Source: Hawksworthiomyces lignivorus
Taxonomy: Eukaryota; Ascomycota; Sordariomycetes; Ophiostomatales; Ophiostomataceae
DNA length: 64,000 nucleotides
Assembly: GCA_002917075.1 (NCBI GenBank)
Contig: NTMA01000050.1
Location: 124,001 to 188,000, forward strand
Direction: 5' to 3'
Every line of letters begins with the position of its first letter. The first letter of the stretch is position 1. The position numbers and the translations under genes were made by a program. The notes below the pieces were generated by a model that saw only the letters and a list, made by a program, of their open reading frames with translations, searched no databases and was not told the origin of the DNA. Below are positions 57,599 through 64,000 of this stretch, piece after piece.

Positions 57599-60500
57599 AT
57601 GTCGCCTTTCTCTATTCGGTCTCCGCTCTCCGCGCAACTGGGCGCTGGTCGACCATGGCAACTTCGTCATATCTCGCCCTCACTTCTGTACCTCTTTTTC
57701 CTTCTTCAGCTACAAGTTTTTATACTTCAGCGTTCTTCTTTTCTTGCAGCAGCCGATGCTGCTCCTTGCGCTTTAGGACTGACAACTAATCCAGAATGGT
57801 AAACATAGCCGCTGTTTAATCTTATATTTCGTGACGCTCCGGCGAAGTATACTGATCATACATAGGATTGGCATCGACGGCTCCTGGTCAACATTTGATG
57901 TTGAAGTTGGCGGAGCGACTTCAAAGCAAAACGTTTCGTTGCTTGTCAGCACGGCCCTTTCTGAGATTTGGCTCATCGAGACTACCGGTTGCGTCCAGAG
58001 CCCACTGTGCGCCGAGGCTCGAGGTGGCTTGTTCGACATTCAAGGAGCTGCAGCCAGTAGCACTTGGCAATCGCTTGGAGCATGGTCCCTTGGCTTGAAG
58101 GAACAAGGGCTAGCCGCATCAAACGGTGACTACGGACTGGAGACACTTACATTCGGCAACATACGCACCAGCTCCGGAGGCCCTATTCATGTTGACGGTG
58201 CTCTCGTTGCCGGTATCAATGATACCGACTATTATATTGGATACATTGGCGTTGGGACTATTCAGGGAAACTTCAGCAACAAGCACATTGATCCATTGAT
58301 ATCACAGCTGGCAGAGAATTTGGGCATCATTCCGAGCCACAGCTTTGGCTACACCGCTGGGGCATCATATGGTATGCTTTCTCCTCTTTCTAGTATATTT
58401 TTCACTTCTTCAATGCTAACTATCTCAAGCCAATAACGGCACGCCCGCTTCTTTAACTCTCGGAGGCTTTGATTCTAAGCGCCTCGATTTCAATAACTCA
58501 GACAGCAGCAAGGCACTATTCAATATTAATCCAGCGACTCGAGACCCTGTGATGCTATTGCGTGGCATTGTTGCCCATGCTCCTCCTTCACCAGATAGTG
58601 CTTCCAGCCGCAGCAACTCTTCGTCACTATGGAACGCTACAAGTGACTCGGTTATTCTCACAAATTCGACCGGCGGCAGTGACGGTGCTCCTCCGCCGCT
58701 AGCAATCATTGACACAACGACACCATTTCTCTGGATGCCACAGGATATCTGTGATCGCTTTGCTTCGACTTTGGGGCTTGTCTGGAACCCTGCTTTTGAC
58801 TTATACCTATTCGCCAGTAGCCAGCAGTACGATGGCTATCGGACAGGCAAAGGCGCGTCGTTCACCTTCTCACTATCTAGCTTCGACAACACAGATGATT
58901 TTGGCAACCCTCTTGCTGCCACCGGGGTTGTTAACCTTACCATCTCGTCTTCAGCTTTTTCTCTGGAAGCAAGCTATCCATTTTTGCCCACCATGCGGTA
59001 TGGCGACCCAGCCATACCCTATTTTCCCTTGAAATGTCTGCCGGCTTCGTCCCCTCCAAATAAAATCGTTATTGGCCGGGCATTCATGCAGGAGGTTTAT
59101 ATGATTATGAGATACGAGGAGAACCGCTTCTCGCTGCACCAAGCCAAATTCCCCGACGATGCTCGCAACAATGTCCATCTGATTGATATTCATCGCCCAT
59201 CCAATAGTACCTTCCCGGGTCCCGGCAGTAATGGAAATGACGGCGGCAGTGGTGGAAGAGGTGGCTTATCAACTGCCGCTTTGGCTGGTGTGATTGTAGC
59301 CTCGTTTCTCGCAGGTAGCATGGCGGGTCTGGCCATGTGGTGCTACCGCAGGAGACGGAACCAGGAAAAAGAGAAGCAGAGGCGTGCGGCGGCTGCCGCT
59401 TCTAGGAGAAGCGATGACACCGACAACAACAGCAACGGCAAGACGAGCGCGGATGGCAGAGACGGTACAGAGTCCACAACCGACTCTGAGCCGTCGTCTC
59501 CGCTTGCTGGCAGCAGCAGCGGCCCAATAGAGCGCATCTTTTCCTTCATCGCGCGGCGCCGGTGGTCGTCCAAACGGACGGCTAAGTCGGTGTCATCCGC
59601 AGCGTCGACCGAGGGAACTGCGGTCCATGACGGCGACGCTGAAAAGGCGTATGAGGTGGCAGGCAGCTTCAAGCAGCCCGTCGAGATGGGTGCTGACGCG
59701 CAGCACGCCCGCTATGAGCTGCCCGTGCCCATGCCACCTGTGGAGCTAGACGCCACCGGCGCTGGCCACGACCACAAAGACGACGAAGACGACGAAGACG
59801 ACGCCACGGCCGTGGCGCTCGGCACCAGCGGGACGCAGCGTCTGACAGAGTACGAGATCGCCAAGCGGCGGCTAGAGCGGCAGCTGCGCGGGCCGGTACC
59901 GATGTATGCACCGCCAGAAGACCCGGCAATCTTGGCGGCAATCGAAGCGAACAGCCAAGCAGCAAACGGCCGCAGCGGAGAAGACAAGTCGGAGCAAGAT
60001 GTCAGCCCCGTTGCCCATTACCGGCCATCAGATGTGACACTTACGAATCAGGCGGCAGCAGCAGGGCAGCGGCGAGCGCCGCCATCACTGCCACAGGCGG
60101 CCGCCTCCGTCTCTGCGGCGTCGCAGAGCTCGACCCCCACGAGTGGATCGCTGCCCACCCTCCCGTCGCCCATGACACCCAACAGCGCCGACTGGCACGG
60201 GCCGTTTGACCTGCCGTCGCCTATGACGATGGCCCCACCCTTCTCGTCTCTTTCATTCCCTTCCGGCAGCAGCAACAGCAGCGGGGCCGGCAGCCGAAGC
60301 GGAAACGGCGGCGTGTCGCCGACATTCTCGCAGTCGTCGAGGACTTCCCACACCTCACAGTCGTCCCAGTCCTTGCGGCCCTTACCCACCGCCACGGCGC
60401 TAAGCACTCACAGCCACAGCAGCCATCCACATCCCCCACCGCGGATGACGATCGATCCCACGCGCGTCATTTGTCTAGGCCCTCTGCCAGAAGATGTCCA

Positions 60501-60918
60501 GGTTCCCGTACCGGCGCCGTCGTCGGCAAAATCGCCGACAGAACCCAAGACCCAGAAAGCTTCAAATCTGAAAAAGGCGGAGGTACTACACCACCTACAA
60601 CAGCTGCAGCAGCAACACCAACAATTACCAAGTTCTCAGCCACCCGCGTGCCCTTCATTAGGAGAAGATGACAGCACACTAGGCACCAACTATACACTGG
60701 AAGAAGAAGCACGGATGCTGGCACTACAAGAGCAGCAGTCACATCAGCAGGGACAGCATCAAGGCGGTATAGCACCTGTTCACTCTGATACGACAGAGTT
60801 GTCGGCTGCTACAGACCGCATTGATGCTGGCTTTGAGCTAGTGCATGTGCCTCAGCTAGCGGCCCGTCGGTATAGCTGGGAAGGCCACGAGGCAGAAGAC
60901 GGGCATGAAGGAATATAA
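57599..60918 (+). CDS. Transmembrane aspartic-protease-like (A1 fold) protein lacking the catalytic dyad
   Basis: Three exons are read: 57599-57798, 57866-58371 and 58430-60918, for 1064 aa. An alternative in-frame ATG at 57551 would add 16 residues. The N-terminus has a hydrophobic stretch (SLLYLFFLLQLQVFIL) acting as signal peptide. Residues about 68-500 resemble a pepsin-type fold: FDVEVGG, a SEIWLIETTGC segment where active enzymes have DTGSS-x-x-W, FGYTAGASY, LTLGGFDSKRLD, then IIDTTTPFLWMP and KIVIGRAFMQEVYMIM. The first catalytic Asp is replaced by Ser95 (STA for DTG), and in the second motif Asp330 is kept but Gly is changed (DTT). A single membrane helix (about 516-540, AALAGVIVASFLAGSMAGLA) is followed by a basic stop-transfer sequence and a cytoplasmic tail of about 520 disordered residues rich in Ser, Pro and Gln. 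It is probably a non-enzymatic cell-surface protein. Confidence 0.85.
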
Positions 60919-61395
60919 AACTTGACTGAGGTGACTTTTGGGAACGTATCTTTCTTCCTCTTTTCCTTTGTGTTCGCTCTTTGATTCCTTTTCTATGGGA
61001 TATGAGGTTGTTGGATGTACAAGTGATTTTCCGCTGGACGAAAGCACGAGCGAAATATGTTTCGGCGTTATGAACTCATCTATCTGGTCTGCGGTGAGTC
61101 TGTCTGCATCTAGGGAAATTTCAAGGAATCAAAATGATTAAGAATTGAATTTTGGATAAAATTGCGTTTCAAGATGTCTGAACGTGAATGGCTATCCGTC
61201 GATGGACAGGAGAGAACCACCGTACTCAAGAAGGAAAACGTAGATATTAAATAAACGCACGACGGAACCATGCGATGGATGAATATAAATAGCAAACTGA
61301 CAAGCAATAGGCATAATGGTAGAAACAAAAAGGCACATCAAAAGCTGAAAAAGAAAAAAAAAAGATTACACCCAACACATCATCTTGCAATAGAT
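60919..61395. other. Convergent 3' spacer
   Basis: These 477 bp between facing stop codons are AT-rich, with an A-rich tract at 61349-61364. No gene is supported. Confidence 0.5.
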
Positions 61396-64000
61396 CTACA
61401 GCCCCTTACCTTTCCCTTTACCCTTGCCTCTAACTTCAAGAGCGGGAAACTCATCCTCCTGCAGCATGGCAGCTAGAGCAGCGTCGTTATCGTACTGCTC
61501 CTGCTTGTTCACGTGCCCGCCACGGCTCTGGAGTCGTTCTTCTTCTTCTTGGATGCTCAACCGCAGAGCCAATTCGAAATCATCTTCTTCATTCTCTCCA
61601 ACAAGGTGATGGTCGAGGAATACTTGAGATGAAGATGAAGGGCCGGCAACAGATGAAGATGTTCCTCCCACTGCTGGAGATCCAAAGTAAGCAGAGTTGC
61701 GTGGCTGGCTTGACTCGGGTGAGGACGACAACGGTGCATAAGTTGCAGAAGTTGATGCTTTTCCTTTGCTATCTTCGCGTTTCGCCGAGCGGTATGTCAC
61801 AGGAAAATCCAAATCCACGCTTGCGCCCATGCCTGGACCAGATATCTGCGATGCTTGATCAGGCGAGGTATCATTCACCCCCTCCATCAGTGACAGACGA
61901 ATGGCACGCTGGATTTGCAGTTCAAAGTCGTCTTCATCGGCAATAGCAGCATTACCTCTGTCTTCGTTGCCAGCAAAACCGCTACGGCCCACACGGAGAC
62001 TGCCAGGCGACCGCGCGGCTGAAGCTGGGACAGAACTTGTTGCAGACGAGATAAATCCGCCACCAGGAGGACTGCGTCCAGACATACTCGGCTCTGGTGT
62101 GAGCGTGTCTATCGAAAGGCCGCTGACGCTGACGTTAGCGCTTGCCTCGGAAAAGGAAGCAGGATCGCTCGAGGATCCGTTGTCGCTATTTCCGCTAGAG
62201 CGGCGTTGCTCATCCAAGAATGTCTCTTCAGACATTATCTCAGCGTAGCGGATGGCCTCCTCTTCAGTCAAACCGGCTAATCCCACGCCAAAGCGGTTGA
62301 GCATCCGCGTGCGATGGCGTGTGTCATGCTCCTGCTCGCGGCGCAGCTCTGCGGTTTCCGTGGCAATGTAGTCAGAAACCTTGTCACCCAGCCGGCGACT
62401 GGCTAGCTGTCCATCGACATTGGTATGACGTACGCGACGGGAACGCTTCCGGCTAGCACCATGGATAGCAGAGCTATATGACCAATAACGAAGGAATGTG
62501 CCGACAGAAAGTACACCGCGAAGCACTGTTGGGTCAGGGTCCAGATAAATCGCGCCGACAGCCGAAAAAGTTTCGCCTGAGAGCTGCGCCCGGAGATGTT
62601 GGAGATGGCGTGGAATGCGGCCAGATGAGGGAGAGTTTAGCGTTCGGATGGGACCCATCGTAGATGCCAGTGGATCCCATGCTTGCACGAGGCCATCGCT
62701 CCCGCCATGGGCAAGGTAAAGTGACGAAACGGCGAGACTCGAAATCTTGGGTGAGTCTGTATGAATGGTTCGCAGTGGCCAGACGACGTCCGTGCTGGTT
62801 GATATTTGTTCTCGCATATTCCAGACGATGACATCCCCAGTTTTCGTACCAACAGCTAGCCATCTTGATCTACGGCCGGGGATTTCGCTACCTATGGAAA
62901 AACTTTTTGCATCGTCTGACTGCAACAGCGGATCTTCGAAGGGAGTTACCAATGAAGGCAAGCTGAGATCAACCGCAGAACACGTGATTTCCGCACTCAG
63001 CTTGTTTTTGCCATGAGAACTGCCGCTGCCTGACATGGAAAAACCAGTGATCTGCCAACCAGCTGTAGCCATAGTTGCATTCGAGCGTGGCGTCCGGTCT
63101 CCTGTTCGTGACACCATTGGAGTTGAGGGAACCGATGGGCCTTGACTAGGACCGGAAAACAGAGAAAGGACCGGGGTGGAATCAGGTGGTCGGGTCTCTG
63201 GGTACAAAGGTGAATCTAGAGAAGCCGGCGTCGCAGGGGCGGAAATGTCGCTCTGAGCGGCAGCGTTAACCGCCATGACTAATCTGGTGTACCGTACTAC
63301 TTTGCTAAGTAGTGGTTTGCGCTGCCCAACTTGTTCCTCACCACTACTAATGACAATAATATTTTCACCAGTGCCGTCAACGCCTTCTAAAGTAGAGCTC
63401 ACACTGCTACTACCACCAGCAAAGTCCACCTCGAGCTTCTGGCGCATATCCCAGGTGTCATAAACTGCTCTGAAATGGAAGGGCATGATAAGGAAGAACT
63501 TTTCGATTTGACGTGCCTCTGAAGCACGCTCTTCTTGCGACAAATTTACGGTGCTCGGAGAAAACTCTGGTGAACGTGATGCAGCACGTCTGAGTGATTC
63601 GACTTTATCATCAAACCAGTCTGAGGTGACCACTCGTCGAGTTGATTCTATCAGCTCCCATGATGCTGTGTGCCCAGCGGCCCAAGCTAGCTTTTCGTGC
63701 ACATCGCTTGGACGTTGACCTAGGGTCAACGAAGCTGCCGTTGAAGGAGCCGCTGGAACATCTTGCAGGCAATATACCTCTCCCAGAGCGTTCAATGCAA
63801 CAGCCCAGATTCGTCGACTAGCTTTCCGCTTCTCGGTGTAGCTATCATCTGCCTTGATAGCAATAATAGGCACGCCAGGGCTCAGCACCCAGCGTGCGGT
63901 TACATGGCTGTAAGGATAACGTGAAGCGGAATCGGCTTTGCTAAGCGAATAGGCTGAAACAACACCGAGCGACGTTCCCACTAACGTGCCAATCATTGAC
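61396..64000 (-). CDS. WD40-repeat protein with C-terminal ubiquitin-interacting motifs (5' end beyond window)
   Basis: An open frame of at least 868 codons runs from the right edge to the stop at 61396-61398. A Met codon occurs near the edge, but the frame continues past it, so the N-terminus is probably missing. WD-like repeats are visible, for example RWLAVGTKTGDVIVWNMRE and LYLAHGGSDGLVQAWDPLA. The C-terminal third is disordered and holds two clear ubiquitin-interacting motifs with the acidic-hydrophobic-Ala-x-x-x-Ser pattern, DFELQIQRAIRLSLMEG (about 61890-61940) and DFELALRLSIQEEEERL (about 61535-61590). A third, weaker one (NDAALAAMLQEDEF) lies near the end, followed by a Lys/Gly-rich tail. 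The arrangement resembles fungal F-box/WD proteins, but an F-box, if present, would be outside the window. Confidence 0.85.
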   Translation of the reverse strand, partial: SMIGTLVGTSLGVVSAYSLSKADSASRYPYSHVTARWVLSPGVPIIAIKADDSYTEKRKASRRIWAVALNALGEVYCLQDVPAAPSTAASLTLGQRPSDVHEKLAWAAGHTASWELIESTRRVVTSDWFDDKVESLRRAASRSPEFSPSTVNLSQEERASEARQIEKFFLIMPFHFRAVYDTWDMRQKLEVDFAGGSSSVSSTLEGVDGTGENIIVISSGEEQVGQRKPLLSKVVRYTRLVMAVNAAAQSDISAPATPASLDSPLYPETRPPDSTPVLSLFSGPSQGPSVPSTPMVSRTGDRTPRSNATMATAGWQITGFSMSGSGSSHGKNKLSAEITCSAVDLSLPSLVTPFEDPLLQSDDAKSFSIGSEIPGRRSRWLAVGTKTGDVIVWNMREQISTSTDVVWPLRTIHTDSPKISSLAVSSLYLAHGGSDGLVQAWDPLASTMGPIRTLNSPSSGRIPRHLQHLRAQLSGETFSAVGAIYLDPDPTVLRGVLSVGTFLRYWSYSSAIHGASRKRSRRVRHTNVDGQLASRRLGDKVSDYIATETAELRREQEHDTRHRTRMLNRFGVGLAGLTEEEAIRYAEIMSEETFLDEQRRSSGNSDNGSSSDPASFSEASANVSVSGLSIDTLTPEPSMSGRSPPGGGFISSATSSVPASAARSPGSLRVGRSGFAGNEDRGNAAIADEDDFELQIQRAIRLSLMEGVNDTSPDQASQISGPGMGASVDLDFPVTYRSAKREDSKGKASTSATYAPLSSSPESSQPRNSAYFGSPAVGGTSSSVAGPSSSSQVFLDHHLVGENEEDDFELALRLSIQEEEERLQSRGGHVNKQEQYDNDAALAAMLQEDEFPALEVRGKGKGKGKGL

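Noticed and set aside
1..64000. Secondary-metabolite, CRISPR, phage or transposon cluster
   Set aside because: No synthase, integrase, transposase, reverse transcriptase or spacer-repeat array was seen; the genes are mostly dispersed fungal housekeeping genes.

Overview
The window is nuclear DNA of a filamentous ascomycete (Pezizomycotina, most likely a Sordariomycete). The evidence is short spliceosomal introns (about 59-152 nt) with GTRNGT-type donors and CTAAC/TACTAAC branch points, GC-rich exons beside AT-richer gaps, long low-complexity insertions in otherwise conserved proteins, and single-copy housekeeping genes with fungal relatives. No prokaryotic, viral or transposon coding sequence was recognised, and no tRNA, rRNA or CRISPR.

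Layout, left to right: a 5' fragment of a Ser/Ala-rich protein (1-356, -); the U5 snRNP helicase BRR2 (1708-8687, -); a divergent coiled-coil protein of unknown function (9138-11024, +); replication factor C subunit RFC2 (11146-12492, -, three exons); a UBE2Z-type ubiquitin-conjugating enzyme with eight exons and an apparent second E2-like domain (13948-15769, +); a Pro/Gln-rich unknown protein (16552-18603, -); a basic, Ser/Thr-Pro-rich protein that is probably nuclear (21721-23289, +); a SurE nucleotidase/phosphatase region followed at once by a tubulin-tyrosine-ligase region (24608-25848 and 26228-28000, +), which together have the Pby1 architecture; a 7.5 kb gap with no convincing gene; a PMC1/nca-2-type Ca2+ pump (35532-40381, +); ATG12 (41244-41855, +); ketopantoate hydroxymethyltransferase (42206-43422, -); TAP42 (44782-46161, +); the diflavin reductase TAH18 (47000-49642, +); a large predicted GPI-anchored cell-wall protein with a separate signal-peptide exon (50309-53954, -); a transmembrane aspartic-protease-like protein that has lost catalytic residues (57599-60918, +); and a WD40 protein with UIM motifs that runs off the right edge (61396-64000, -).

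The genes do not form a biosynthetic or defence cluster. They are housekeeping functions (splicing, DNA replication, ubiquitin and autophagy conjugation, TOR/PP2A signalling, Fe-S assembly, pantothenate synthesis, Ca2+ homeostasis) mixed with poorly described fungal proteins. Several pairs are convergent with short spacers: 121 nt at 11025-11145, about 350 nt at 41856-42205 and 477 nt at 60919-61395. BRR2 and its coiled-coil neighbour share a 450 bp divergent promoter. The points most worth a second look are the pseudo-protease receptor-like protein, the GPI protein with hexapeptide N-glycosylation repeats and about eight Gly/Val repeats, the tandem E2-like protein with a 12-nt exon, and the question of whether SurE and TTL are one gene or two. 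Exon boundaries were read by eye from splice motifs and reading-frame continuity, not from transcripts.
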